Positions 41,932-51,041 are shown, counted from the stretch's first letter. The stretch is DNA of 51,720 nucleotides from Candidatus Pseudolachnospira avium (GCA_904420025.1 CAJFTW010000081.1:1-51720); one strand, 5' to 3'. Numbers and translations are program-made. Notes: generated from the letters alone by a model not told the origin.

Positions 41932-43622
41932 ATATCCTGGAGATCGAAAACCTGACCTATTCCTATCCTGCAGCGGAGACACCCATTCTGCGGAACATCT
42001 CCCTGCAGGTAGAAGAAGGGGACTTTCTGGCCATTGTGGGGAACAATGGATGCGGAAAGTCCACTTTTTGCAAAACCCTCAACGGCCTGATCCCCCATTT
42101 TATAGACGGGGATTTCCAGGGCCGGGTCATGGTGGGAGGCCTGGACACCCGGACGGCGGACGTAGGCACCCTGGCCTGCAAGGCCGGTTACGTATACCAG
42201 GACTTTGAAAACCAGATTGTCCGACCCACGGTGCTGGACGACGCTTCCTACGCCTGCCTCAACTATGCCATGCCGGACTATCTTGCGCGTGGGCGGGAAG
42301 CCCTCTCCCTCTGCGGGCTGGAGGGCCACGAGGAGGATTACGTGTGGCAGCTTTCCGGCGGCCAGACCCACCTGCTTGCCCTGGCCGGAGCGGTTTCCCT
42401 GCGGCCGGACCTGCTGATTCTGGACGAACCCATTGCCCAGCTGGATCCGGCCCATGCAGACCGGATCTACCAAATCCTGCGGGAGCTCAACGAAAAGCAC
42501 GGCAAGACCATTCTGGTCATTGAGCACCATACCGAATACATTGCCGACTACTGCAAGCATGTGATGCTGATGCGGGACGGGGGGATTGCCTGGAAGCTTC
42601 CCACTGCGGAAGCCCTGCGCCGGGTGGAGGAGCTTATGGCCTGCAACATCTTTCCGCCCCAGGTAACCCAGGCCGCCAGCCGTATGCGGCAGGATGGGCG
42701 GATTCCGGCGGAGAGCCCGCTGCCCACCACCGTGGAGGAGGGGCAGGCGGCTTTCCGGGAGCTGCGCTACGCCGCCCTCACCAGCCCCCGTCCCCAGCAG
42801 CCCCGTCCCCAGGCGGAGCCTCTGGTCCGTTTTCAGGATGTATCGCTGGCCTACCGCTCCGTCACCGGGGAGGACCGGCAGGTCTTTGACCACCTGGACC
42901 TGGAAATCCGCCCGGGGGAAAAGATCGCCCTCATCGGCTCCAACGGCGCCGGCAAATCCACGCTGATGAAGCTGATGGTGGGACTTCTGAAGCCAAACTC
43001 CGGTGAAATTTTTCTGGAGGGGGAAAGCATACGCAAGAAAAAGGCAGAGGATCTGTCCCGCACCCTTTCCCTGGTCTACCAAAACCCGGAGGAAATGTTC
43101 ATCAAGGATTCCATCCGGGGGGATATTGCCTACGCCATGGAGGTGCGGCAGGTGCCGGATGCCGCCCGGCGCACCCAGGAACTGCTGGAGCGGTTCCGGC
43201 TCACCGGCCTCCAGGACCGTGACGGGCGGCTGCTGTCCGGCGGGCAGATGCGCCGGGCCAGCCTGGCCATTGGCATTGCCTTAAACCCCCGGATCCTGCT
43301 GCTGGACGAGCCCACCGCCAACCTGGATATAGCTACCCGGAGGGAAATCCTGCAGACCCTCACGGAAATCAAGGACATCACCGACACGGTACTCATTGCC
43401 ACCCACGACATGCAGCTGGTCTGCCAGTGGGCGGACCGAATTCTAGTCCTCTGCCAGGGGAAGGTGCTGGCCGATGGCTCCCGGGATGAAATCTTCGGCA
43501 ACCGGGCCGTGGTGGAGACCGTGGGAATCCGGCCGCCGGAAATTTTCTCCATGGGGCAGGCGCTGGATGAGAGGGCACTCTGCTACACGGTGGAGGAATT
43601 TCTGGAGAGCTTCCACCGCTGA
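41928..43622 (+). CDS. ECF transporter ATPase, two nucleotide-binding domains fused
   Basis: A 564-residue cytoplasmic protein with two complete ABC ATPase domains, equivalent to EcfA1 and EcfA2 in one chain. Domain 1: Walker A GNNGCGKST (38-46), signature LSGGQ (142-146), Walker B LLILDEP near 162-168. Domain 2: Walker A GSNGAGKST (337-345), signature LSGGQ (436-440), Walker B ILLLDEPTANLD. A Pro-rich linker lies near 284-297. It powers uptake together with the T and S components. Overlaps the S-component gene by four bases, and the T-component gene follows after 59 bases. Confidence 0.93.
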   Translation: MNILEIENLTYSYPAAETPILRNISLQVEEGDFLAIVGNNGCGKSTFCKTLNGLIPHFIDGDFQGRVMVGGLDTRTADVGTLACKAGYVYQDFENQIVRPTVLDDASYACLNYAMPDYLARGREALSLCGLEGHEEDYVWQLSGGQTHLLALAGAVSLRPDLLILDEPIAQLDPAHADRIYQILRELNEKHGKTILVIEHHTEYIADYCKHVMLMRDGGIAWKLPTAEALRRVEELMACNIFPPQVTQAASRMRQDGRIPAESPLPTTVEEGQAAFRELRYAALTSPRPQQPRPQAEPLVRFQDVSLAYRSVTGEDRQVFDHLDLEIRPGEKIALIGSNGAGKSTLMKLMVGLLKPNSGEIFLEGESIRKKKAEDLSRTLSLVYQNPEEMFIKDSIRGDIAYAMEVRQVPDAARRTQELLERFRLTGLQDRDGRLLSGGQMRRASLAIGIALNPRILLLDEPTANLDIATRREILQTLTEIKDITDTVLIATHDMQLVCQWADRILVLCQGKVLADGSRDEIFGNRAVVETVGIRPPEIFSMGQALDERALCYTVEEFLESFHR

Positions 43623-43681
43623 CCCCTGCGGTTCAGGATCTCTCCAGGGACAGCATACAACAAACGGACTGGGAGGTAAAA

Positions 43682-44536
43682 ATGGAATATGCGGAAACCG
43701 GCGCCAAGCGCCGCAAAAAGCTTTCGGAGAGCATTCTGGACAAATTCTCCATGGATTTTCTCCGCAATCAGGTACTGAAAAACGCCTACGGCAACAATGA
43801 CACGGTAATTGCCCAACTGGATCCCCGGATTTTACTGGTGTGGTATCTGTTTTTGGGGCTGGTGCCCTGGTTTGTACAGGATCTGTGGTTCCTGATGGGC
43901 TGCTTTCTCCTGGTGCTGGTGACCACCCGGCTGGCCCGGGTGGCGGGGCTGGTGCTGGTGCTCTTTGCCGTGGGCGTCTTTTCCCAGACCGGATACCTGT
44001 TTCTGGTCTCCCTTCTGTTTGGAGGTGACGCCTCCACGGTGATCCCGCTGCTGGTCCTCACCCTGAAGGTGGCCACCTGCTCCCTGGCGTCCATCACAGT
44101 GTTTTCCGGCCTGGACCCGGACCGTCTCTCCAACGGGCTTATGTGGTATGGATGCCCGGAGCGGCTGTCCTTCTCCATCTCCTACGCCTACCGGATTCTG
44201 CCCATGCTGATGGAGGAGTTCCAGAACATCCTGCTCTCCTACCGGATGCGGGGGAACCCGCCGGCCCATGACACCTTCGGAGGGAAGGTCCGTTATCTGT
44301 TCTACCAGGTGAAGGTGATTATGCACGCCTTCTATCCCCTGATGCTCAACACGGCCAAGCGCTCCCGGACCACCGTGGAGGCGCTGGAAATCAAAGGCTA
44401 CCGGTACGCCGCCGTCAACAAAGAGGTCAAACGGCTGAAGCTGTCCACACTGAAGGTCACCTACAACGACCTGCTGTTTCTGGCCATCTCTTTTTTCTGG
44501 ATTGCCCTGTCCGTGCTGGCATCTACTCTGTTCTAG
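43682..44536 (+). CDS. ecfT: ECF transporter transmembrane T component
   Basis: A 284-residue membrane protein of the EcfT/CbiQ family: an N-terminal amphipathic part, a hydrophobic core (LLVWYLFLGLVPWFVQDLWF, MGCFLLVLVTT), then the cytoplasmic coupling helices. The first Ala-Arg-Gly-type coupling motif appears as YRMRG and the second as EIKGYR; both dock onto the ATPase subunits. A family motif near GLDPDRLSNGLMWYG is also present. Forms the complex with the preceding S and ATPase proteins. Confidence 0.9.
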   Translation: MEYAETGAKRRKKLSESILDKFSMDFLRNQVLKNAYGNNDTVIAQLDPRILLVWYLFLGLVPWFVQDLWFLMGCFLLVLVTTRLARVAGLVLVLFAVGVFSQTGYLFLVSLLFGGDASTVIPLLVLTLKVATCSLASITVFSGLDPDRLSNGLMWYGCPERLSFSISYAYRILPMLMEEFQNILLSYRMRGNPPAHDTFGGKVRYLFYQVKVIMHAFYPLMLNTAKRSRTTVEALEIKGYRYAAVNKEVKRLKLSTLKVTYNDLLFLAISFFWIALSVLASTLF

Positions 44537-44548
44537 GAGGGAACTACA

Positions 44549-45385
44549 TTGAAACTGGATTTTCACACCCATGGAAAGCTGGCCAAGCGGCTGCCGTTTT
44601 CCACCCAATATACCCGCTGGCTCTTTGAGGAGGCCAAAAATGCCGGCCTGGACGCCCTGTGCCTCACCGAGCACTTTAACACCCTGCAGTTTGAGGACCT
44701 GTACCGGTATCTGCTCCGCCACAGCCGCCGGGAGGGGGATACCCTGGTGCTGGAAAACGGCCTGCGAGTCTTCCCCGGCATGGAGACGGACATCGCCGAA
44801 GGCGGCCACATTTTAACCCTGGGGCGGCTGGAGGACATTCTGGAGCTGAACCGGCGGCTGGCTCCCCACAAGACCCCGGGGAAATTTCTCCCCTTTGCCC
44901 GGCTGATCCGCCTGTTCCGGGAATACCCGGTGCTGGTGGGGGCCGCCCATCCCTTCCGGGCTGGCGGACACATCCCGGAGCTGCCCGCCCCGCTGCTTGG
45001 GCAGTTTGATTTTCTGGATCTGAACGGCAAGGATGTGGCGGAAAACCGGGAACGGGCCCAGGAGCTGACCTACGCCCTGGGACAGAAGCTGCAAAAGCCC
45101 GTTATCGCCGGCAGCGATACCCACCAGGCGGTGCAGTACGGCTGTATTTACACCGACTTTCCGGGGGAGGCTGACACGGTGGCGGACCTGTACCGGCAGA
45201 TGCAGGCAGGCGCCTACCAGATTGTGATTTCGGAAAATGCCTCCTTCCAGGTGCGCACTGCCGGCCTCCTGAAGCGGGCTCTGAAGGAGATCCACGCGCT
45301 GGGCGGCGACTATGTGCAGATTCTGGTAGGCGCCAAGGAGGCGGCTGACACCTCCCCGCTTGCGCCGGGGACCAAGGTGTGCTAG
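44549..45385 (+). CDS. PHP-domain phosphoesterase, TTG start
   Basis: A 278-residue protein of the polymerase-and-histidinol-phosphatase fold. Metal-binding motifs in order: LDFHTHGK (motif 1, HxH), LCLTEHFN (motif 2), GMETDIAEGGHIL, GAAHPFRAGGH and GSDTHQ near the C-terminus. Such enzymes are metal-dependent phosphatases or phosphodiesterases, histidinol-phosphate phosphatase being the best-known member, but there are no histidine genes here. The start is TTG at 44549 after AGGAGG. It lies 12 bases downstream of the T component, so it is part of the transporter operon; together with the next gene it suggests that the transported or derived compound is phosphorylated at some point. Confidence 0.85.
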   Translation: MKLDFHTHGKLAKRLPFSTQYTRWLFEEAKNAGLDALCLTEHFNTLQFEDLYRYLLRHSRREGDTLVLENGLRVFPGMETDIAEGGHILTLGRLEDILELNRRLAPHKTPGKFLPFARLIRLFREYPVLVGAAHPFRAGGHIPELPAPLLGQFDFLDLNGKDVAENRERAQELTYALGQKLQKPVIAGSDTHQAVQYGCIYTDFPGEADTVADLYRQMQAGAYQIVISENASFQVRTAGLLKRALKEIHALGGDYVQILVGAKEAADTSPLAPGTKVC

Positions 45386-45422
45386 ACTGATGGAAAAGGC
45401 AAAGGAGACAGGTGAACACGCT

Positions 45423-46187
45423 ATGGAGCTTTTATCAGCTGCCTGCGCCCTGGTTCGGGAAGCCGGCGCACTGTTTTTTGACCGGGACCGCTCCTCCCAA
45501 ATCCGGGAGAAGGCTCCCACCGACTATGTGACGGAGACGGATACCACCGTCCAATCCTTTCTGCAAAAAAAGCTGGCGGAGCTGGACCCAGGCATTGGCT
45601 TTCTGGGGGAGGAGCAGCCGGAGAGAGCCTGGGATTTTGAGAAACCGGTGTGGGTTCTGGACCCGGTAGACGGCACCACCAACCTGATCCACGCCTTTCC
45701 CCACAGCGCCGTCTCCCTGGCCCTGGTGGAACACGGGCAATCCCAGCTGGGGATTGTCTACAACCCCTACACCCGGGAGCTGTTCACCGCCCGCCGGGGC
45801 GGCGGCGCCTTTTGCAATGGGGAGGCCATCCGGGTCAGCGGGGTCCAAAGGCTGTCCGGCGCCCTGGTCTCCCTTGGCACCGCCCCTGGCTTCCGCCAAA
45901 ATGCAGATGTAAATTTTGCACGGATGCGGCGGGTCTTTGACCGCTGCCAGGACCTGCGCCGCGTGGGGGCTGCTTCCCTGGAGCTGTGCCAGGTGGCCCA
46001 GGGCCGCCTGGACGCCTTCTTTGAGGAACACCTGCAGCCCTGGGACTATGCCGCCGGTATGCTGGTGGTGCAGGAAGCCGGAGGCACCGTCACCGACCGG
46101 CAGGGTGCGCCCCTGGGCTTCCGGCCCAATCAGGAGGTCTATGCCTCCAACGGGCGGATTGCCCGGGAGCTGGCGGCGCTTTTATAG
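45423..46187 (+). CDS. inositol-monophosphatase-family protein
   Basis: A 254-residue magnesium-dependent sugar-phosphate or inositol-phosphate phosphatase. Motifs: FLGEEQ (60-65, metal ligand Glu), WVLDPVDGTTN (77-87, Asp ligands D80 and D83), and WDYAAGMLVVQEAGG with the last Asp ligand. Family members dephosphorylate inositol 1-phosphate, PAPS/PAP, fructose 1,6-bisphosphate or histidinol phosphate. The start chosen is ATG 45423 after AGGTG; ATG 45390, eleven codons upstream and just past the PHP stop, is a possible alternative. Fifth gene of the ECF operon. Confidence 0.88.
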   Translation: MELLSAACALVREAGALFFDRDRSSQIREKAPTDYVTETDTTVQSFLQKKLAELDPGIGFLGEEQPERAWDFEKPVWVLDPVDGTTNLIHAFPHSAVSLALVEHGQSQLGIVYNPYTRELFTARRGGGAFCNGEAIRVSGVQRLSGALVSLGTAPGFRQNADVNFARMRRVFDRCQDLRRVGAASLELCQVAQGRLDAFFEEHLQPWDYAAGMLVVQEAGGTVTDRQGAPLGFRPNQEVYASNGRIARELAALL

Positions 46188-46225
46188 ACAGGACGCTTAC
46201 AGGCAGAGTAGAAAGGAACCGTTTT

Positions 46226-47062
46226 ATGTCCATACAGTTTCCTCATACACCGGAACAGCTGACCAAGGCCGAGACCCGGATCCTGGATTACATTTCCTGC
46301 AGCACAGAGGCCTTCCTCTTCTCCTCCATCGGCCAGCTGGCCCAGAAACTGGGGATCTCGGAAGCTACCATCTCCCGTTTTGTCCGCCATGTGGGCTGCC
46401 GGGACTTCAAGGAGCTGAAGCAGGTAGTCATGCAGCAGGCAGCGGCGGAGGCCGGAGGGCCGGCCGCCAAAATGGCCCAAACCCTGAGCCGGGAGGAGCC
46501 CTTCACCGCAGCCGGATGGCTCCGGCTGCAGCAGCAGTATCTGGAAAAAACTCTGGAGGAGCTGGATGAGGCGGCTTTTCAGGAAGCGGTGCAGGCCATT
46601 CTCTCCGCCCGGCGGGTGCTGATCCACGCCAAAAGCGCCTCTGCCTCCCTGGGGCAGCTGCTCTTGTTCCGCCTCCGCCGGCTGGGGATCCCGGTACTGC
46701 TCCTCCCCTCCGGCGGCTCCGAGGTGCTGGAAGGCCTGGCCCAGGCCGGAGCCGGGGATCTGGTGGTGCTGTTCAGCTTCTCCAAGGTCTCCCGGGAAGG
46801 GCGCATGATTTTGGACTATCAAAAAAAGGCCGGCTATCAAACCCTGGCCTTCTGCAGCCGCACCTACATTCCGGAGGAGGAGCAGGCCTCCATCCAGCTG
46901 TTCGTCTACCGGGGGGAGCCCCGGGAGTACCACTCCATGACCGCAGCCGCCGCCCTGGTGGACGGCCTGGTGGTGGAGGTCTCCCGGCAGATGGGCGCCG
47001 CCTCCGTCCAAGCCCTGTCCCAGCTGCATCAGCTGAAAAAGCAGTATGACCCGGACCGGTAG
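46226..47062 (+). CDS. MurR/RpiR-family transcriptional regulator
   Basis: A 278-residue sugar-phosphate-sensing regulator. The N-terminal HTH_6 domain (about 1-77) has SIGQLAQKLGISEATISRFV then RHVGCRDFKELK. The SIS domain (about 110-260) has RRVLIHAKSASASLGQLLLF and DLVVLFSFSKVSREGRMIL in the phosphosugar-binding positions. The ATG follows AAAGGAAC. Last gene of the ECF operon, probably its local regulator, responding to a phosphorylated sugar-like ligand. Its stop codon lies inside the terminator hairpin. Confidence 0.9.
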   Translation: MSIQFPHTPEQLTKAETRILDYISCSTEAFLFSSIGQLAQKLGISEATISRFVRHVGCRDFKELKQVVMQQAAAEAGGPAAKMAQTLSREEPFTAAGWLRLQQQYLEKTLEELDEAAFQEAVQAILSARRVLIHAKSASASLGQLLLFRLRRLGIPVLLLPSGGSEVLEGLAQAGAGDLVVLFSFSKVSREGRMILDYQKKAGYQTLAFCSRTYIPEEEQASIQLFVYRGEPREYHSMTAAAALVDGLVVEVSRQMGAASVQALSQLHQLKKQYDPDR

Positions 47063-47082
47063 AGCAGCCGGCCCGGGGTTTT
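47050..47082 (+). terminator. terminator of the ECF operon
   Basis: CCCGGACCGG (47050-47059) pairs with CCGGCCCGGG (47068-47077) apart from one mismatch, followed by GGTTTT. It overlaps the last codons of the RpiR-type gene and lies just before the convergent DHHW gene. Confidence 0.68.
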
Positions 47083-47088
47083 GCCTTC

Positions 47089-48255
47089 TCATTTCAAAGT
47101 CTCGCTGTTGTTCAGAACATTCTCACTGTACAGGAACAGCACATCCTGGCCCTCAAAGGATACCATCTCCCCCAAGACAGCTGGGCTGATATACCGGATA
47201 TCCACCAGAAGAATTTCCCGGTATCCTTCTGCCAGCAAAGGCGCCAGGCTGCTCCCGAAGGAATCCCGGAACAAAATCAGCTTCTTCCCCTCCGGGGCCG
47301 CCGGGTTTTCCAGCCGCAGCAGGGATTTGCTGCCGGACAGGAACAGGCTGTAGGGGTCCATGCCTCCCGCCTCCTCCCGGCTGTAAACCGGGATCTCCCT
47401 GCCGGTTTCATAGTCGTACACCCGGCAGTTCTCCAGGAAATCCGCCTCCAGATAAGTCAGGGCGTCCGGGGAGAGGGGCAGGGCGGACTGGCCCCGGTAC
47501 ACCCCGCAGAACGGTTCCGGCAGCGTCACCGGCCGGTAATCCGCCGCCCCCCAGGCCGCTCCCATGGCGCCGGCCAGGGCCTTTGCCACATCCGGAAGCG
47601 CCTCCTGCCGCCAGTGAATATCCGTCCGGTAATAGTCCTCCCGCCCCAACAGCGGGAAGATGTCCACATAGGAGGCGTAGGGCATCTGCTCCGTAAGCTG
47701 CCCTGCCAGGGCGTCAAAGTCCAGGCAGGGGTACCCGTTGTCCTTTGCCAGGAACTGGCTCTTGTCCGGGATCACCGACACATAGACGGCGGAATCCGTC
47801 CCCTCCAGATACCGCTGGTACACATACCGGAACCGCTCCGCCGCATAGTCCACGGAATCCGGATCCAGAGGATAGTCCAGCTTGGCCGCATAGCCGTCCG
47901 TCACATACACCCCATGGTTGTCTTTCTGGCCCAGGATCCCGCAGCGGACCAGCGCCTGGATCTCCCGGAAGGTCTCCCGCAGGGGAAACTGGTCCTGGCT
48001 GTAGGCCTCCGCCTCCTCCATGAACCGGCCGGAGGATACGGCCTCCCACCGGAGGTACGGCGCCTGGGCCAGACGCCGCCGCTCGGAGGCGGATACCTCC
48101 TGGTCCGGAAGCAGAAGGCCGGCCACGGAAAAGCCCAGGATCACCGCGGCCGGAAGCAGGATGGTCAGCACCGCCCGGCAGATACCCAGGCGGGACCGCT
48201 CCTCCGGCTGATCCGGAAGCCCTTCCGGCAAGGTTTCGTTTTCTTTCGGTCTCAT
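47089..48255 (-). CDS. DHHW-family (AlgX/AlgJ-like) acetylation accessory protein
   Basis: A 388-residue membrane-anchored extracellular protein: a cytoplasmic Pro/Glu-rich N-terminus, one membrane helix (about residues 27-50, AVLTILLPAAVILGFSVAGL), then an SGNH-hydrolase-like domain. Visible family motifs are VSVIPDKSQFLAKD, YRTDIHWRQEA (the DxHW-type signature) and ILFRDSFGSSLAPLL with the nucleophile-type Ser. These proteins work with MBOAT acyltransferases to place O-acyl groups on extracellular polysaccharides. The start at 48255 follows AGGAGG; the upstream extension is rejected. Lies 11 bases after the MBOAT gene. Confidence 0.88.
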   Translation of the reverse strand: MRPKENETLPEGLPDQPEERSRLGICRAVLTILLPAAVILGFSVAGLLLPDQEVSASERRRLAQAPYLRWEAVSSGRFMEEAEAYSQDQFPLRETFREIQALVRCGILGQKDNHGVYVTDGYAAKLDYPLDPDSVDYAAERFRYVYQRYLEGTDSAVYVSVIPDKSQFLAKDNGYPCLDFDALAGQLTEQMPYASYVDIFPLLGREDYYRTDIHWRQEALPDVAKALAGAMGAAWGAADYRPVTLPEPFCGVYRGQSALPLSPDALTYLEADFLENCRVYDYETGREIPVYSREEAGGMDPYSLFLSGSKSLLRLENPAAPEGKKLILFRDSFGSSLAPLLAEGYREILLVDIRYISPAVLGEMVSFEGQDVLFLYSENVLNNSETLK

Positions 48256-48266
48256 GCCATCCTCCT

Positions 48267-49670
48267 CTAAAAGCGGAAATACAGAAACGGGTTGAAGGAG
48301 CCGTCCACCAGGAACGCCGTGCAGGCCAGCAGCAGGCACACGGTGCCCAGGGGCGCCGCCACGCTCCCCGCCGCCCTGCCGGGACCGGAGGAGAACAATT
48401 TTTTCACTGCCCGGGCCGGCAGGGGCGTGGCTCCCAGGGCGGCCAGGAGCAACAGAAAGCCATAGCTTCGCAGGTAGTAAAGGCTCTCCGCCGTCACCGC
48501 CGGCAGCCCTCCCAGGCCCAACAGTGCCCGGAAGGTGCCGGCCGCCTCCCCCAGGCTGGCCGCATCAAAGAGCACAAAACCCAGCACCACCGTCAGCAGC
48601 ACATAGATATGGCTCAACGGCCGCGACTTTTCCAGCAGCCTTCCCAGCCACCATTTTTCCAGGATCAAAAGCATCGCGTAAAAAAGCCCCCAGAGCAGAA
48701 AATTCCAGGCAGCCCCATGCCAGAGGCCGGTGGCCATCCAGACCACCAGAATGTTGCACACCCACCGGGGCCGGGAAACCCGGTTGCCGCCCAGGGGAAT
48801 ATAGAGGTAATCCCGGAACCAGGTGCCAAGGGAGATATGCCAGCGCCGCCAGAATTCCGTGATGCTGGCAGCCACGTAGGGATAGCGGAAATTTTCCAGG
48901 AAGTGGAAGCCGAAGATCCGGCCCAGGCCAATGGCCATATCGCTGTAGCCGGAAAAATCAAAATAGATCTGCAGGGTAAAGGCCACGGCGTACATCCACG
49001 CAAAGAGAAGCGACGGCTCCTGGGATGCCCGGAACAGCTGCACCAGCTCTCCCAGAGTGTTGGCCAAAAGGATCTTTTTGGAGAGGCCCATGACAAAGCG
49101 CTGCACCCCCTCCGCTGTGTCCCCCAGGGTACAGCGCCGCTGCCGCAGCTCCGGCTCCAGATCCGCGTACCGGACAATGGGCCCTGCAATCAGCTGGGGA
49201 AACAGGGCAATGTAGGTGGCCAGGGAGACCAGGTTTTTCTGGGCCGGCACGGTTCCCCGGTATACGTCAATCCCATAGCTTAAAATCTGAAAGGTGTAAA
49301 AGCTGATGCCTATGGGAAGGGAAATCCGCAGAAGGGGCACCGGCAGACCGGTGACCGCCCGGAAATTTTCCAGGAAGAAATCCGCGTACTTGCAGACCCC
49401 CAGGACCCCCAGGCACAAAGTGGCGAAGGCGGCCAGCCACCACCGGGCTGCCCGCCGGTTGGAACCGCAGCCGGCCATCCCCAGCCCGGCCACATAGCCG
49501 CCCAGGATGGTCAGAACCATGAAGAGCAGGAACCGGGGCTCGCCCCAGCCGTAAAAAAAGAGGCTGGACACCAGCAGAGCCGCATTGCGGCCCCCTTTGG
49601 GGACCGCAAAATACAAAATCAACACGCAGGGAAGGAAGTAGAACAAAAAGGGGATACTGGAAAACAGCAT
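48267..49670 (-). CDS. MBOAT-family O-acyltransferase (AlgI/DltB-like)
   Basis: A 467-residue polytopic membrane enzyme with about 11-12 helices. Signature regions are FWRRWHISLGTWFRDYLYIP (first conserved His region) and TGLWHGAAWNFLLWGLFYA (the catalytic His of MBOAT proteins), plus LPIGISFYTFQILSY. It moves acyl groups, usually acetyl, across the membrane to the DHHW partner for polymer O-acylation. It sits between the DUF4358 lipoprotein and the DHHW gene in one operon. The polymer (capsule, teichoic acid or exopolysaccharide) cannot be told from this window. Confidence 0.93.
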   Translation of the reverse strand: MLFSSIPFLFYFLPCVLILYFAVPKGGRNAALLVSSLFFYGWGEPRFLLFMVLTILGGYVAGLGMAGCGSNRRAARWWLAAFATLCLGVLGVCKYADFFLENFRAVTGLPVPLLRISLPIGISFYTFQILSYGIDVYRGTVPAQKNLVSLATYIALFPQLIAGPIVRYADLEPELRQRRCTLGDTAEGVQRFVMGLSKKILLANTLGELVQLFRASQEPSLLFAWMYAVAFTLQIYFDFSGYSDMAIGLGRIFGFHFLENFRYPYVAASITEFWRRWHISLGTWFRDYLYIPLGGNRVSRPRWVCNILVVWMATGLWHGAAWNFLLWGLFYAMLLILEKWWLGRLLEKSRPLSHIYVLLTVVLGFVLFDAASLGEAAGTFRALLGLGGLPAVTAESLYYLRSYGFLLLLAALGATPLPARAVKKLFSSGPGRAAGSVAAPLGTVCLLLACTAFLVDGSFNPFLYFRF

Positions 49671-49693
49671 AAACCTTCTCCTCCTGCCACCGC

Positions 49694-50284
49694 TCAGCCG
49701 GCGGACACCGGCCCCTGGGATATCACCTGCACGTTTTCATAGGCGGAAGCCAGCTGCTCCTGGAATCCAGACACGTTGTCCGCCGTCCCAAAAACACAGA
49801 CCAGATAGTTGTCCACCGAGGCAATCAGATACTCCTCCGGGAAGCCGCAAAGCCACTGGCGGCTGTCCAGGTTGGAGCGGATGGCCTCCGCCACCGTCTC
49901 CGCGTTCCCGGCATCCTTCAGCCGGAAGGCACCGGCGGTAAAATTATTAGCGTTCATCATGTGCAGCAGGGAAGCCGCATCGTCAATTTGCTCCGCCTCC
50001 GACGCAGGGAAGGCCAGGGTGCCGTCCAACGCCTCCGGGTTTTCCACGGAGAAGGCGCCGGGGGCGTCCATCACGTACGCCTCCGAATCGCCGCCGGCTA
50101 CGGCAAACTTGGATTCCTCCGGCCAGCTCTCCCACACGGTGGTCAGAAGCGCCAGGGAGCTTTCAATCCCGTTGGAAGCCGCGGTGGTCTCCGGAGCGGT
50201 GGTCTCCCCGCCGTTTCCGGAGCCGCATCCGGCCAGGGCCAGAAGGGTCAGCAAGCAGCCAATTACTGCGATCCTTTTTTTCAT
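49694..50284 (-). CDS. DUF4358-type lipoprotein
   Basis: A 196-residue lipoprotein: signal MKKRIAVIGCLLTLLALAGC with lipidated C20, a short Thr/Glu-rich linker, then a DUF4358 domain (SSLALLTTVWESWPEESKF, RLKDAGNAETVAEAIRSNL, QWLCGFPEEYLIASVDNYLV). DUF4358 genes often accompany MBOAT/DHHW pairs in Clostridia, so it is probably an extracellular accessory factor of the acylation system. First gene of the operon, transcribed from the promoter at 50375-50403. Confidence 0.85.
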   Translation of the reverse strand: MKKRIAVIGCLLTLLALAGCGSGNGGETTAPETTAASNGIESSLALLTTVWESWPEESKFAVAGGDSEAYVMDAPGAFSVENPEALDGTLAFPASEAEQIDDAASLLHMMNANNFTAGAFRLKDAGNAETVAEAIRSNLDSRQWLCGFPEEYLIASVDNYLVCVFGTADNVSGFQEQLASAYENVQVISQGPVSAG

Positions 50285-50374
50285 GGGTTTTCTCCTCGCT
50301 TGTCATGTTTCTTCCCCTCCGGCAGCACACCTTTCCGCCAGAGGAGGGGGTCTGCCAGACGGCAGCCGATGCCT

Positions 50375-50403
50375 ATTATAGGGGAACCGGCCCCAAATGT
50401 CTA
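50375..50403 (-). promoter_or_regulatory. promoter of the DUF4358/MBOAT/DHHW operon
   Basis: Minus strand: -35 TAGACA (50403-50398), 17 bp, -10 TATAAT (50380-50375). Near-consensus, leaving a leader of about 85 nucleotides before the lipoprotein start. The spacer contains the dyad GGGGCCGGTTCCCC. Confidence 0.8.
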
Positions 50404-50483
50404 CCCATATTTTTCCCGGATTTCCGATTTTCATCCGTCACCGCAGCAGATGGACGGCCCGCCCTGCAGCCGTGCACTCCTCT

Positions 50484-51041
50484 TTATTTGAGAGCCGCAC
50501 CGTCCTGGAACGCCTTGCCCACGCGCTGTCCCAACACGTGGTAGCCCCGGTTGGCCGGTTCGTAGGCGATGGGCCGGAATTTTTCCAGATCCAGGCTGCC
50601 CTCCCCGTCCAGCACCCTCTCGTCTATGCTGACGTTCACAATCTGGCCGATGATGTTGCCATCCTCATTGACCTTGAGGAACCGGCACTCCAGGGCCACC
50701 GGCAGCTCCTCCACCAGCGGTGCGTCCACAAACTCGCTTTTGGTGGTGTGGAAGCCGGACTTCTCCATCTTCCCCGGCTCCTGGTTCCCCGATACAATAC
50801 CGACGTAGTCGGCGGCCACCACATGGGCCGCATCGGCGAAGGCCACGGTGAAGGCGCCCCTCTCCTGGATATTGCGGGTAGTCTTGTGGCCGGCACTCAG
50901 GCAGAGCACCACCTTGTCCGCATCGTACAAGCCGCCCCAGGCAGCGTTCATGGCATTGGGGGTGCCATCCTCATTGTAGGTGCCAATGATCAGCACCGGC
51001 AGCGGGTAAAACCAGGACTTTGTACCAAAATTTTTGCGCAT
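50484..51041 (-). CDS. flavin reductase family protein
   Basis: A 185-residue FMN-binding split-barrel protein: MRKNFGTKSWFYPLPVLIIG at the N-terminus, PNAMNAAWGGLYD, LSAGHKTTRNIQERGAFTVA and a C-terminal GRFRP.AYEP-like segment (FRPIAYEPANRGYHVLGQRV). Members transfer reducing equivalents between NAD(P)H and flavin or act as small flavoproteins in anaerobes. GGGAGG lies seven bases before the ATG. Monocistronic. Confidence 0.88.
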   Translation of the reverse strand: MRKNFGTKSWFYPLPVLIIGTYNEDGTPNAMNAAWGGLYDADKVVLCLSAGHKTTRNIQERGAFTVAFADAAHVVAADYVGIVSGNQEPGKMEKSGFHTTKSEFVDAPLVEELPVALECRFLKVNEDGNIIGQIVNVSIDERVLDGEGSLDLEKFRPIAYEPANRGYHVLGQRVGKAFQDGAALK

